Shown here: one piece after another, positions 18,254-26,518 of the stretch
How positions within the stretch are numbered: the first letter of the stretch is position 1
Layout of the letters: each line of letters opens with the position of its first letter
Source: an uncultured Lachnoclostridium sp.
GTDB taxonomy: Bacteria > Bacillota > Clostridia > Lachnospirales > Lachnospiraceae
Length of the DNA: 64,000 bases
NCBI GenBank assembly: GCA_905212635.1
Contig: CAJMFH010000015.1
Coordinates: forward strand, 1-64,000
Reading direction: 5' to 3'
Notes under the pieces: model-generated
What the model saw: only the letters and a program-made list of their open reading frames with translations
Database searches by the model: none
Told to the model about the DNA's origin: nothing
Made by a program: the position numbers and the translations under genes

Positions 18254-19096
18254 TTACTTTGCCTCCTTTTTTAATAAGTTGCAAGCTGCTTCGCGGGCAT
18301 GTGTCTCAAATTCTTTGTACATGGTTCCACGGTGCATTGCCTCATCAAAATCAACCTGATGTCCGTCAAAGTCCGGTCCATCTACGCAGGCAAATTTTGT
18401 CTCTCCACCGACTGTCAGACGGCATCCGCCGCACATTCCCGTACCGTCGATCATAATCGGGTTCATGCTGACCATCGTCTTAATATCATATTTTTTCGTA
18501 GTCAGGCAGACAAATTTCATCATGATCAATGGTCCGATCGCGATCACTTCGTCATACTGATTGCCTTCCTGGATCAATTTTTCAAGTGCGTCCGTTACAA
18601 GACCTTTTTCTCCGTAACTTCCGTCATCTGTCATCATAACATATTTGTCACTGGCACCCTTGAACTCATCTTCCAGAATAACCAGATCTTTATTACGAAA
18701 TCCCACGATCGAATGAACTTCTGCGCCCATCTCGTGCAATTTTTTGGCAACCGGATAGGCGATCGCACAGCCAACTCCACCACCTACTACGGCAACTTTT
18801 TTCAGTCCTTCGGTATGTGTCGGTACACCAAGTGGTCCTACAAAGTCATGAATGTATTCCCCTTCATTCAATGTATCAAGTTCCATCGTAGAACCGCCGA
18901 CAATCTGGTAAATAATGGTAATTGTTCCCGCCTCGCGGTCAAAATCCGAAATCGTCAAAGGGATTCTTTCGCTGTCCTCTTTCGCACGAAAGATAATAAA
19001 CTGTCCCGGCTCCGCTTTCTTCGCGATCAAGGGAGCTTCTACTACCATTTTCGTAACGGTAGGATTCAGGGACTTCTTTTCCACAATTTTAAACAT
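18254..19096 (-). CDS. nfnA: FAD/[2Fe-2S] subunit of NAD-dependent ferredoxin:NADP+ oxidoreductase (NfnA)
   Basis: 280-aa ferredoxin-NADP reductase-like protein with a PyrK-type [2Fe-2S] site. FAD-binding barrel with RIPLTISDFD (~54-63), NAD-binding GGGVGCAIAYP (~107-117), and a Cys cluster MCGGCRLTVGGETKFACVDG (~220-240) for the [2Fe-2S] centre. The frame is open 21 codons further, but AGGAGG seven bases before ATG 19096 sets MFKIVEKK. Immediately upstream of nfnB, the standard clostridial order. Confidence 0.9.
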   Translation of the reverse strand: MFKIVEKKSLNPTVTKMVVEAPLIAKKAEPGQFIIFRAKEDSERIPLTISDFDREAGTITIIYQIVGGSTMELDTLNEGEYIHDFVGPLGVPTHTEGLKKVAVVGGGVGCAIAYPVAKKLHEMGAEVHSIVGFRNKDLVILEDEFKGASDKYVMMTDDGSYGEKGLVTDALEKLIQEGNQYDEVIAIGPLIMMKFVCLTTKKYDIKTMVSMNPIMIDGTGMCGGCRLTVGGETKFACVDGPDFDGHQVDFDEAMHRGTMYKEFETHAREAACNLLKKEAK

Positions 19097-19147
19097 AAAA
19101 AGTGCCTCCTGTTTATTTTTTTGATAAAAATAGTCAAATTTCTTTTT

Positions 19148-19176
19148 ATCATACCACATTTTACGATGTAAATCAA
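19148..19176 (-). promoter_or_regulatory. Promoter of nfnAB
   Basis: TTGATT (19171-19176), 17-bp spacer, TATGAT (19148-19153). The -35 overlaps the end of the upstream MATE gene. Confidence 0.65.
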
Positions 19177-20513
19177 GGTGTTATTCTCCATCTGTCACGA
19201 TATTTCGTAAAATAACAGATACTCATCACAATGCTTAATATTTCTCCCGCCGTGATGGAAAACCATACGCCATCCATGCCAAAAAGTTTAGGAAGTATCA
19301 AAACCGGCAGCACCATGAAAATAATGGTTCGGCAGAAAGACAATATCGCGGAAGTTTTGCCGTCGTTCAATGCCGTAAACCAGCCGGAGGCAAACATATT
19401 GTATGCCATCATGATAAAACTTGTCGCCACAATATGGAATCCATGAAGCGCGATCGCTGACACATTGGCATTGCCCTTTGCAAAAAAGCCGACGACGGTT
19501 CCTCCAAGCAGGTAACTTGCTCCGGTAACGACAGCTGCCGTCACGCCAATCGTGCAAATACTGATACGGAACAGTTTGGAAAGCCGTTTTTTATCTCCTC
19601 TTCCCAGATTATAACTGACAACGGAAGAAATTCCATTGGTATAGCCTCGAAATAATCCGCCAAAAAGTCCCTGTGTATACCAGATGATCGTAAGTGATGC
19701 TACGCCGTCTGCGCCTCCGAGACTCATCAGAATGCGGTTAAACAAAATGGCAATAACGGAAAATGCCAGCACGCTGACCATCTCTGAGGAACCGTTGATG
19801 CAGCTGTCCACCAGTGTCCGCAGCCGCCATTTGGGACGCACGACATAAAGTGTCTGATGGCGGTTTGTGCAAAACCAGATAATTCCAACTATCGACGGTG
19901 TCGCATAGCCGATGCCTGTCGCAATCGCTGCCCCCGCCAGCCCCCATTGGAAAACTCCCATAAACAGCCAGTCAAGAAGAATGTTCAGCACACCTCCCAA
20001 CACCGAAAGGAAGGCGCCAAGTCCGGCTTTCCCAACCGTGATGAAGCTCATCTGGAACACCATTCCAAAGACAGCAAACGGAATGGAAAAAAGAACGGGA
20101 ATCATGTATTGTCTGCAATAATGCAGTAACATTTCATCCGATCCCAGAAAACGACATAACGGATTCAGAAAAAGGAAACATAGGAACGATAAAATGACAC
20201 TAAATAAAAAAGCGGCTGCCATCAGCAGCGAGAAATCCTCTCTCGCTTCTTTCGTTTTTCCTTCTCCTAATTTGCGCGCCACAAGGGCATTTCCGCCGCT
20301 GCCAAACATCATGCCCAGCGCCGATGCCAGATAGATCATCGGCATCGTGATATTGATGGCTGACAGCGCATTGGTATCGACCCACCGGGCAACAAAGATC
20401 CCATCCACGGTCGTATATAAACTTGAAAAAATACTGGATAAAATTGTCGGAAGAGCAAACAGGATCAGCCATCGAAAACTGATCTCATGCTCTAATTTCA
20501 TTTGGTCTTTCAT
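19173..20513 (-). CDS. MATE family multidrug efflux transporter
   Basis: 446-aa transporter with about twelve hydrophobic helices. The start (LEHEISFRWLILFALPTILSS) and FGSGGNALVARKLGEG (~70-85) are typical of MATE exporters that use a Na+ or H+ gradient. The second half repeats the pattern (ISSVVSYNLGRGDKKR). AAGGAG precedes the ATG. It follows a MarR regulator by 13 bp and is presumably under its control; substrate unknown. Confidence 0.92.
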   Translation of the reverse strand: MKDQMKLEHEISFRWLILFALPTILSSIFSSLYTTVDGIFVARWVDTNALSAINITMPMIYLASALGMMFGSGGNALVARKLGEGKTKEAREDFSLLMAAAFLFSVILSFLCFLFLNPLCRFLGSDEMLLHYCRQYMIPVLFSIPFAVFGMVFQMSFITVGKAGLGAFLSVLGGVLNILLDWLFMGVFQWGLAGAAIATGIGYATPSIVGIIWFCTNRHQTLYVVRPKWRLRTLVDSCINGSSEMVSVLAFSVIAILFNRILMSLGGADGVASLTIIWYTQGLFGGLFRGYTNGISSVVSYNLGRGDKKRLSKLFRISICTIGVTAAVVTGASYLLGGTVVGFFAKGNANVSAIALHGFHIVATSFIMMAYNMFASGWFTALNDGKTSAILSFCRTIIFMVLPVLILPKLFGMDGVWFSITAGEILSIVMSICYFTKYRDRWRITP

Positions 20514-20526
20514 GATATACTGCTCC

Positions 20527-20973
20527 TTAAAGCTCGTTTTTTTTCATTGCAGTCATACAGCTCTCGATATAGGTCTTTGTCAGTGCAAGCAGACTCTCTC
20601 TCTGTTCCTTCGACAGTTTCTCCATCGCTTCCTGCTCACTTTCGCGGATTCGGGACACAAACTCTTTCGCCGTCTGTTTTCCAGCCTCCGTGAAATGAAC
20701 AATTTTGATTCGCCGGTCTTCCGGAAGTTCTTCCAGTTTTACCCATTCTTTTTTTAAAAAAGAGGTAATTACAGCATTGACCGTCTGTTTTGGCAGCAGG
20801 CAGTTCTCCGCAAGTTCCTTCTGGGTACAGCCTTTCTTTTCGTAAAGCGCCTCCAGAACGGACAGACTGGTATACGATAAACCTACAGATTTTGCGTAAG
20901 TTTCATACGAATCATTCCATTGATGCAGCAAATTACAATACTGCGAAATTTTTTCCCGAATCTCTTTCTGCAT
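20527..20973 (-). CDS. MarR family transcriptional regulator
   Basis: 148-aa winged-helix regulator. The recognition region is SLSVLEALYEKKGCTQKELAENCLLPKQTVNAVITSFLKKEWV (~35-80) and the wing has EDRRIKIVHFTEAGK. Start at the ATG 20973 with CAGGAG seven bases upstream. It probably represses the marR-MATE unit by binding the dyad at 21013-21028. Confidence 0.92.
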   Translation of the reverse strand: MQKEIREKISQYCNLLHQWNDSYETYAKSVGLSYTSLSVLEALYEKKGCTQKELAENCLLPKQTVNAVITSFLKKEWVKLEELPEDRRIKIVHFTEAGKQTAKEFVSRIRESEQEAMEKLSKEQRESLLALTKTYIESCMTAMKKNEL

Positions 20974-21012
20974 AGTCTCACTCCTGCTGTTTATTTTCAA
21001 CAATCTGCAATT

Positions 21013-21028
21013 AGTCCATCTTTGGACT
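21013..21028. promoter_or_regulatory. Candidate MarR operator
   Basis: AGTCC-N6-GGACT perfect inverted repeat immediately downstream of the -10, over the expected transcription start of marR-MATE. Assignment to the adjacent MarR is inference. Confidence 0.5.
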
Positions 21029-21034
21029 GTAAAC

Positions 21035-21063
21035 AGTATATACTATTTGAGAGGATTTGTAAA
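21035..21063 (-). promoter_or_regulatory. Promoter of the marR-MATE unit
   Basis: TTTACA (21058-21063), 17-bp spacer, TATACT (21035-21040). Confidence 0.75.
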
Positions 21064-21064
21064 G

Positions 21065-21571
21065 TCAGTCATTCAACCATTTTTCAATCGCCGGCTTTGC
21101 CTGATCCACACTGCTTCCATGAATCGCAATGCCTTTTTCCACCAGCGCTCCGGCTGCCGTTTTCCGGATGTCCTTCTCCGTCGTGGAAAGTCCGCTTCCC
21201 TCATGCGTGCAGAATGGGTAAATCTTCTTTCCCTGAAAATCATATGCTTCCAGAAAGGTATATACCGCCATCGGCATCGTGCCCCAATAATTCGGGTATC
21301 CCAGATAAATTTCATCATATTGATCCAGATTTTCCGGCAGATTCAAAACCTCCGGTCTGGCATCTGCCTGTTTGTCTGCTTTCGCCTGCGCAATACACGT
21401 ATTATAATCTGCCGCATAGGGAACCTTCTGCTCGATTTTGAAAAGATCTGCGTTTTCTATCTCCGCAATCATTTTAGCTGCTTTTTCCGTATTTCCCACT
21501 TCAATATATTTCAGATTGCCCCCAAAATAATTTTCTTCTGCGCGGGAATAAAATGCTACTAATTTTGCCAT
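21065..21571 (-). CDS. Flavodoxin-like protein
   Basis: 168-aa flavodoxin-fold protein. N-terminal KLVAFYSRAEENYFGG, then GNTEKAAKMIAE (FMN phosphate region), EIYLGYPNYWGTMPMAVYTF (~88-107; isoalloxazine loop) and CTHEGSGLS (~118-126). It belongs to the long flavodoxin-4-like group common in clostridia. Of two in-frame ATGs, the second (21571) has better spacing to AAGGA. A related but broken gene lies just upstream at 21611-22107. Confidence 0.85.
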   Translation of the reverse strand: MAKLVAFYSRAEENYFGGNLKYIEVGNTEKAAKMIAEIENADLFKIEQKVPYAADYNTCIAQAKADKQADARPEVLNLPENLDQYDEIYLGYPNYWGTMPMAVYTFLEAYDFQGKKIYPFCTHEGSGLSTTEKDIRKTAAGALVEKGIAIHGSSVDQAKPAIEKWLND

Positions 21572-21610
21572 CTTCATTTCCTTCTTTCCTCATAAAATTC
21601 AAAAACAAAA

Positions 21611-22107
21611 TCAAAGAATTTTCTTTACATTTTCAATCCAATTGTCAATTTCTTCCTGTGTCGTCTCCAGATCACTTCCACCGGTAGAATCAAACTGCAC
21701 CTGCATATCACAGGCAAATTGTGCCCCTTCGCACATGGCTTTCATATCTTTGATCACATGTCCCGGCCAGCCGCCATTTGTCATAAACGGGATCACGGTC
21801 TTACCGGAAAAATCCTGCTCATGCAGAAATGTCCGAACCGCCGGTGCCATCGTGTACCACCACGTAGGGGTTCCCCCGCGATCACATCGTAATCTGCGAC
21901 ATTTTTATCAACCGGTTTGATCTCCGGCTCAAATCCGCGCTTTACCTCTTCCTGTCCCTGCGCCACGACTTCATCGTAACTGCCGGCGTATGGTGTCTTG
22001 GTATCAATCTTCAAAAGATCTCCGCCTGTCTCTTTTTGCAGCATTTTGGCAATTTTTTCCGTATTTCCATTTGACCATGAATAGTAAACGATCAATAACT
22101 TTTTCAT
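21611..22107 (-). pseudogene. Flavodoxin gene with a one-base frameshift
   Basis: A second flavodoxin. The N-terminal frame starts at ATG 22107 (AGGAGG upstream) with MKKLLIVYYSWSNGNTEKIAKM and runs to VADYDVIAG, then breaks. The continuation TMAPAVRTFLHEQDFSGKTVIPFMTNGGW...NWIENVKKIL is in another frame down to 21611. The break is at the run of five C at 21873-21877 (G on the minus strand): one missing base would restore IAVGTPTWWYTMAPAV. It could be a real mutation, phase variation in the G run or a sequence error. A MerR-type promoter lies upstream. Confidence 0.8.
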
Positions 22108-22144
22108 GATGTGCACCTCCTGATAGTTTGTTTGTATAGAAGTT

Positions 22145-22175
22145 AGTATAGCACTTGGAGTTCGGTTCAAGTCAA
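22145..22175 (-). promoter_or_regulatory. Promoter with 19-bp spacer and MerR-type operator
   Basis: TTGACT (22170-22175) and TATACT (22145-22150) are 19 bp apart, the overlong spacing that MerR-family activators correct. Between them is an 18-bp imperfect dyad (22154-22171) with CTTG and CAAG ends, resembling operators of aldehyde/thiol-sensing MerR proteins of the NmlR/AdhR type. It drives the flavodoxin gene at 22107. Confidence 0.65.
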
Positions 22176-22399
22176 GAAAAAGTTGGGGCGGGGTTTAAGT
22201 ATTGGTAAATATTGTAAATTTACAACTTATAATTGTCCATATATAGTAAACATTCTTTTGGGATCATCCTCTGTTTCAATTATCTGCATCATTCATGTCA
22301 TCCCTCCTTTTTACAACGTATATCTGGTATTACTTGTACTTCCTTTCACTTTTCCATCTTAAAGTATTTTTTCATTATAACATCAATGTTAATCTGTTT

Positions 22400-22570
22400 C
22401 AATCTAAACCTGTGCCTTTCTCTCCCCCAAAAACTTTCACGTACTACCAACTGATGCAGCTTGCCGCCGATTTTGATTCTCTGGCGCAATGCTGCGAATA
22501 CGAGCTTGCGTTTCATATCTATGATGTGCTTTCGGTCACTGCGCCCGAAGTGTGGAAAAAGCTGAGTTGA
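22400..22570 (+). pseudogene. Possible gene remnant, C-terminal ~55 codons
   Basis: An open frame ending at 22570 encodes a plausible globular tail (YYQLMQLAADFDSLAQCC, FHIYDVLSVTAPEVWKKLS) with codon use like real genes here. Upstream the frame continues into AT-rich, low-quality sequence with no ribosome site. I do not recognise the family. It lies in the otherwise gene-free stretch 22176-22583. Confidence 0.25.
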
Positions 22571-22583
22571 GGGCAACTGCATC

Positions 22584-22612
22584 TTGACAAACCTTGTAAT
22601 AAAGTATACATT
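22584..22612 (+). promoter_or_regulatory. Promoter of mrp-thiN
   Basis: TTGACA (22584-22589), 17-bp spacer, TACATT (22607-22612). Confidence 0.78.
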
Positions 22613-22664
22613 ATTAACAGGGTCAACCCCATTGAAAACCATTTCAGAAAGTGAGGAATAGAAA

Positions 22665-23498
22665 ATGAGTGAATGTACTCATGATTGCTCTTCTTGCAGT
22701 TCAAACTGCGCCGGAGCACAACCACAATCATTGATAGCAAGCCCGCATGAGGGCAGTTCGATAAAGAAAGTCATTGGTGTCGTCAGCGGAAAGGGCGGTG
22801 TCGGAAAATCCATGGTAACCGATCTTCTCGCCGTCGCATTTAGCCGCAAGGGTTATCATTGTGCCATTATGGATGCCGATATCACGGGGCCTTCCATACC
22901 AAAAGCATTTGGTCTGACGCAAAAAGCAGAAGGCACTCAGGATACCATTTATCCGGTTAAGACAAAGATCGGTATCGACGTTATGTCAATCAATCTTCTT
23001 TTGGAAAATGAAACCGATCCTGTCATCTGGCGCGGTCCGGTCATTGCCGGAGCCGTCAAGCAATTTTGGACGGACGTTCTCTGGGAAGATGTCGATTATA
23101 TGTTTGTCGATATGCCGCCGGGAACCGGTGACGTACCGCTTACCGTATTCCAGTCACTGCCGCTTGATGGCATTGTCGTCGTTACGACACCACAGGATCT
23201 GGTGTCCATGATTGTCGGAAAAGCCGTAAAAATGGCGGAAATGATGGACGTTCCGGTACTTGGTATCGTAGAAAATATGAGCTATGTAGAATGTCCGGAC
23301 TGCGGAAAGAAAATTTCCATCTTTGGAGAAAGCCATGTAAAAGAAGTTGCTGACAAATACGATCTTCTTGTGCTCAGTCAGCTTCCGATCAATCCTGCAC
23401 TTACCGCAGCAGTCGATGCTGGTAATGTGGAAGATCTGGAATTTTCTTACATGGATGATGCTGTTAAGATTATTGAAAACACAGAACAGAAAGCGTGA
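22665..23498 (+). CDS. mrp: Mrp/NBP35-type P-loop ATPase, iron-sulfur carrier
   Basis: 277-aa ApbC/Mrp family ATPase. Cys-rich N-terminus (CTHDCSSCSSNC, residues 4-15) as in NBP35 proteins, deviant Walker A GKGGVGKS (~43-50), DADITGPSIP (~69-78), DMPPGTGD (~145-152), and a C-terminal CPDC pair (~206-209) for a bridging [4Fe-4S] cluster. It is thought to deliver Fe-S clusters to target proteins. GTGAGGA precedes the ATG. Followed directly by thiN. Confidence 0.92.
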   Translation: MSECTHDCSSCSSNCAGAQPQSLIASPHEGSSIKKVIGVVSGKGGVGKSMVTDLLAVAFSRKGYHCAIMDADITGPSIPKAFGLTQKAEGTQDTIYPVKTKIGIDVMSINLLLENETDPVIWRGPVIAGAVKQFWTDVLWEDVDYMFVDMPPGTGDVPLTVFQSLPLDGIVVVTTPQDLVSMIVGKAVKMAEMMDVPVLGIVENMSYVECPDCGKKISIFGESHVKEVADKYDLLVLSQLPINPALTAAVDAGNVEDLEFSYMDDAVKIIENTEQKA

Positions 23499-23506
23499 GC
23501 ATAACA

Positions 23507-24130
23507 ATGGAAACCTGTTATATATTCGGTGCAGGGGATTTTACTCCCTGCACCATTGATTTAACTTCAAAAGATCTGGTAATTGCAGCAGACGGAGGAT
23601 ATGACTATCTCATCCGTCTTGGTTTGCGCGCCGATGTCGTATTGGGCGACTTTGACTCTGTCACTTCCCCGGATTTATGGGACGACGCCATCTGCGAAAA
23701 ATTGACCTATCCGCCGGAAAAAGACGATACCGACATGATGCTCGCCATCAAACTCGGGCTTTCCCGCGGCTACCGCGAATTTGCCATTTACGGCGGCCTT
23801 GGCGGCAGACTGGACCACACCATTGCCAATATCCAGTCCCTTTCCTATCTCGCAGGCGAAGGTGCTACCGGGATTTTATACGGCGATTCTTATGCACTTA
23901 CCGTCATCAAAGACAGTAGTTTTACCGTTCCAAAAGATGCTACAGGCATGGTGTCCGTATTTTCCCTCAGCGATTCCAGCGAAAATGTATCGATCAAGGG
24001 CTTAAAATACGAAGTGGACGGAGTTACGCTAACCAATGCATTTCCACTCGGAGTAAGCAACGAAGCAACTGCCAAAAAAGGAATTATCAGTGTGGGATCC
24101 GGTACTTTGTTGATCTTATGGCATCCGTAA
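23507..24130 (+). CDS. thiN: Thiamine diphosphokinase
   Basis: 207-aa enzyme transferring pyrophosphate from ATP to thiamine. Characteristic segments: CYIFGAGDFTP, VIAADGGYDYL (~28-38), ADVVLGDFDSV (~45-55), PPEKDDTDMMLAI (~70-83), YGGLGGRLDHTIANIQSL (~94-111). The frame also allows a GTG at 23495 overlapping the mrp end, but the family usually begins near METCYIFGAG, so ATG 23507 is chosen. No TPP riboswitch is visible. Confidence 0.9.
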   Translation: METCYIFGAGDFTPCTIDLTSKDLVIAADGGYDYLIRLGLRADVVLGDFDSVTSPDLWDDAICEKLTYPPEKDDTDMMLAIKLGLSRGYREFAIYGGLGGRLDHTIANIQSLSYLAGEGATGILYGDSYALTVIKDSSFTVPKDATGMVSVFSLSDSSENVSIKGLKYEVDGVTLTNAFPLGVSNEATAKKGIISVGSGTLLILWHP

Positions 24131-24224
24131 GGTACTAACGCCGGGTCACCCTTTTTCTCCCTTCATGACAATTTTCTTCCTTTTCATGGATGTATTTCCC
24201 ATATTTCGACAGATTATGATAAAC

Positions 24225-24356
24225 TATCTTTAGAGACTTAGTCATTTTTGTGTATGACAACGTGGGAAACTCACAGTCTGATAAGCACGCCGCTTACCGG
24301 GCTTGTGTTGCAAAATAGGCAGTTGTCCGTATTTCAGACAACTGCCTTTCCATTTT
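24225..24356 (+). ncRNA. Candidate structured RNA between convergent genes
   Basis: The 247-bp gap between thiN and the next minus-strand gene can fold heavily on the plus strand: AGACT (near 24234) with AGTCT (near 24277) enclosing GTCAT..ATGAC and GTGGGAAACTCAC hairpins, then CACGCC..GGGCTTGTG, then a strong terminator at 24317-24347. A TATGAT lies just upstream but no good -35. I do not recognise a known riboswitch class. It could instead be a complex 3' end. Confidence 0.3.
24317..24356. terminator. Terminator between thiN and the DUF4430 gene
   Basis: Perfect 11-bp stem AGGCAGTTGTC (24317-24327) with GACAACTGCCT (24337-24347), followed on the plus strand by a T-rich stretch. The minus-strand tail is weaker. 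Confidence 0.8.
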
Positions 24357-24377
24357 GTCAAAGATAATTTGTTATCT

Positions 24378-26354
24378 TTATCGTACGTTCAAAGTCACTT
24401 TCGTACTTGCTTTTCCAACCTTGATCTTTACGATTCGTTTTCCTTTTTTCAATGCTTTCACTTTGATCGTAATTTTTCCGGCTTTTTTCGTGATCTTCTT
24501 TACTTTAATCTTCTTTCCGGATACTTTTACGGCATCGGTTGTTACTTTTTTCGGATCCTTTGCGGTAACCTTAATGACAATTTTTACCGTTTTTCCTTTT
24601 TTCGCATTGATTTTTTTCTTTGCTGCTACGATTTTCTTTGCCGGATTTTTCTTTGTTGCCGGCGTTTTGCTCGGAGCCGCCACACTTGGGTTTGCATCCG
24701 GTGTCGCACTTGGAGCTGCGCTTGGGCTGACACTTGGTGTCGCGCTTGGATTGGTACTTGGAGCCGCACTCGGACTTGCGGATGGTGCTGCGCTCGGATC
24801 CGGCTGTGGTTTTTCCTCTTCAAATGGTTCTGTTATCTCCTTGGCTGCCGGAATTGTCTTCACCTGATACAATGTCTCTCCGGCATTTTCTGCTGTGTAC
24901 ACAAAAGAAGTAATACCTTGCATAACCTGTACTGGCGAGAATTTTATAACTTCTTCCTTCATTTTGCCCTGATCCAGATCGATATATTCCAAAATAGCAT
25001 CCGCAAGTGTATGACCATTTTTTACAAAATCCACATTTTCTGTTTCAATCATTGGATGAATTCCAAATTCACCAAGCATTATCAATATCTGCGCTGCTGT
25101 CTCTGCATTATTTGAAACATCGGAGTCCTCATAATATCCTTGGGTATCCTGCATTTTTCCGGCAAAACGAATCATCTTCTGACAAGCCTTTTGTACGGAT
25201 GCATCGTTCGTATAAGAAGCCAATGGCTGAACCGCCATAACAGCGTCATCAACATACCCTAAGAGACCATACTCTTTATCAGCTACAACTGCTTCATCCG
25301 CATATGGAGCAATAATTCCCGCCTCTACATTTTCTACAATTTTGTCCACAAGTTCCTCTCTTGTGCAGTAATTGTCGCCTTCCGGCAATGTATAATCTCC
25401 GGAATCAAATGCAAAAAGCATCATTCGTTCTGCATTATCCTTATCTGCCTCATAAAGTTTTTTCGAAGCCATCTTTTCAATCAGATCATAGCCGCCTGTC
25501 GTACGGGCATCCATACCAAGTGCAGTCATTGCAAGAACTACATAGGCAAAACTCTGCTCCGACACTTTTTTCGAGGAAAAAGTCTCTTCCGTTATATTCG
25601 TCTTTGTAACCGCATCATAAGTAGTTCCTTCCGTTGCAAGTTCTTTCAGCTGGCGTGTCAATTTGTACTTCACTTTTCCGTAAAATTCCGGTGCTTCAAA
25701 TCCCGCACGGGCAAGGGAAAATACTACATACAATTCATTGACGTTTCCCAATCCGGGGATATGTCCATCTGCAAAATCATTCTTATAGACTTCTTTTGCA
25801 GCAATTGCCTGTGCTTTTTTCATAGAAACTTCCGCTGTTTCAATGGCCGGTGTTTCCGGATTTAAAGAAGCATCATCGACAAATACAGAAGCTTCTGTAG
25901 ATGGATCATCATACGTGTAGATCAAACTGATCTGGTCGCCATCCTGAGGTATGCAGTCCCTCAGTCCCACACTGCTGTACTGTCCATTGACACACAAACT
26001 CCAGTAAGCGGTCCAATTTACATCGTCCTCTGCTACATCATTGATGGCCGCAAGATAAGGTCCATAACTTGTATCCTTAATAACATAATTGTCCGTATAC
26101 TCGGAAGCATCCAATGCCGCTTTTACTGCTGCAGCGGCATTTGTTCCTTTATCAACCTGAACCGGGGTTTTATCGATTGTCACAGTCTTTGTTCCATCAA
26201 TACTCTTTCCCTGTGCTGCCACATATACAACAATCTTTTCTGTCTTAGCTTCACTTGCATACGCTGTCAATGCCGGCTCATTCCATGTAAAAATGGATGA
26301 AAATACAAGCGCAATGACAAGACATATGCTCCACACTTTTTTTCTCTGTTTCAT
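24378..26354 (-). CDS. Secreted transcobalamin-like protein: DUF4430 + alpha/alpha toroid + Lys-rich wall domain
   Basis: 658 aa. Signal peptide (~1-36). DUF4430/transcobalamin C-terminal-like domain (~38-155) with SYGPYLAAINDV and YWSLCVNGQYSSVGL..PQDGDQISLIYTY. Helical repeats (~175-490) of the prenyltransferase/cobalamin-binding toroid kind (SFAYVVLAMTALGMDARTTG, YGLLGYVDDAVMAVQPLASY, NNAETAAQILIMLGEFGI). Pro/Ser/Ala linker (~510-565). Lys-rich beta domain (~570-658), perhaps binding anionic wall polymers; no LPXTG. Human intrinsic factor has the same two domains in the opposite order. Cobamide binding is inferred. Its promoter resembles that of the riboswitch-controlled locus at 37692, but its leader is too short for a riboswitch. 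Confidence 0.75.
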   Translation of the reverse strand: MKQRKKVWSICLVIALVFSSIFTWNEPALTAYASEAKTEKIVVYVAAQGKSIDGTKTVTIDKTPVQVDKGTNAAAAVKAALDASEYTDNYVIKDTSYGPYLAAINDVAEDDVNWTAYWSLCVNGQYSSVGLRDCIPQDGDQISLIYTYDDPSTEASVFVDDASLNPETPAIETAEVSMKKAQAIAAKEVYKNDFADGHIPGLGNVNELYVVFSLARAGFEAPEFYGKVKYKLTRQLKELATEGTTYDAVTKTNITEETFSSKKVSEQSFAYVVLAMTALGMDARTTGGYDLIEKMASKKLYEADKDNAERMMLFAFDSGDYTLPEGDNYCTREELVDKIVENVEAGIIAPYADEAVVADKEYGLLGYVDDAVMAVQPLASYTNDASVQKACQKMIRFAGKMQDTQGYYEDSDVSNNAETAAQILIMLGEFGIHPMIETENVDFVKNGHTLADAILEYIDLDQGKMKEEVIKFSPVQVMQGITSFVYTAENAGETLYQVKTIPAAKEITEPFEEEKPQPDPSAAPSASPSAAPSTNPSATPSVSPSAAPSATPDANPSVAAPSKTPATKKNPAKKIVAAKKKINAKKGKTVKIVIKVTAKDPKKVTTDAVKVSGKKIKVKKITKKAGKITIKVKALKKGKRIVKIKVGKASTKVTLNVR

Positions 26355-26390
26355 GTGAATCCTCCTTGTTATTTTATTTTTCTATGGTTT

Positions 26391-26419
26391 ACTATAGCAC
26401 TATTTTGAAAAAAAGTAAA
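26391..26419 (-). promoter_or_regulatory. Promoter of the DUF4430-toroid gene
   Basis: TTTACT (26414-26419), 17-bp spacer beginning with a T tract, TATAGT (26391-26396). The -35, T tract and -10 are nearly the same as in the promoter at 37841-37869. Confidence 0.72.
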
Positions 26420-26441
26420 CAAAAAACGCGTGATATTTTTC

Positions 26442-26470
26442 TTGTACTTTTACGGAAAACCGAGTATAAT
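26442..26470 (+). promoter_or_regulatory. Promoter of the GGDEF/EAL gene
   Basis: TTGTAC (26442-26447), 17-bp spacer, TATAAT (26465-26470). Confidence 0.75.
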
Positions 26471-26518
26471 ATATTATAAGATGTGTAAGATTTTTACAAT
26501 TGATGAGGGGGTAAATTT

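Noticed and set aside
22346..22642. 98-aa minus-strand frame between flavodoxin and mrp
   Set aside because: It spans the mrp promoter, has no ribosome site and no recognisable domain.
26355..26518. Second cobalamin riboswitch upstream of the 24378-26354 gene
   Set aside because: The promoter lies only ~37 bp from the start codon and no ACTGTAA or AGTCAG core is present.
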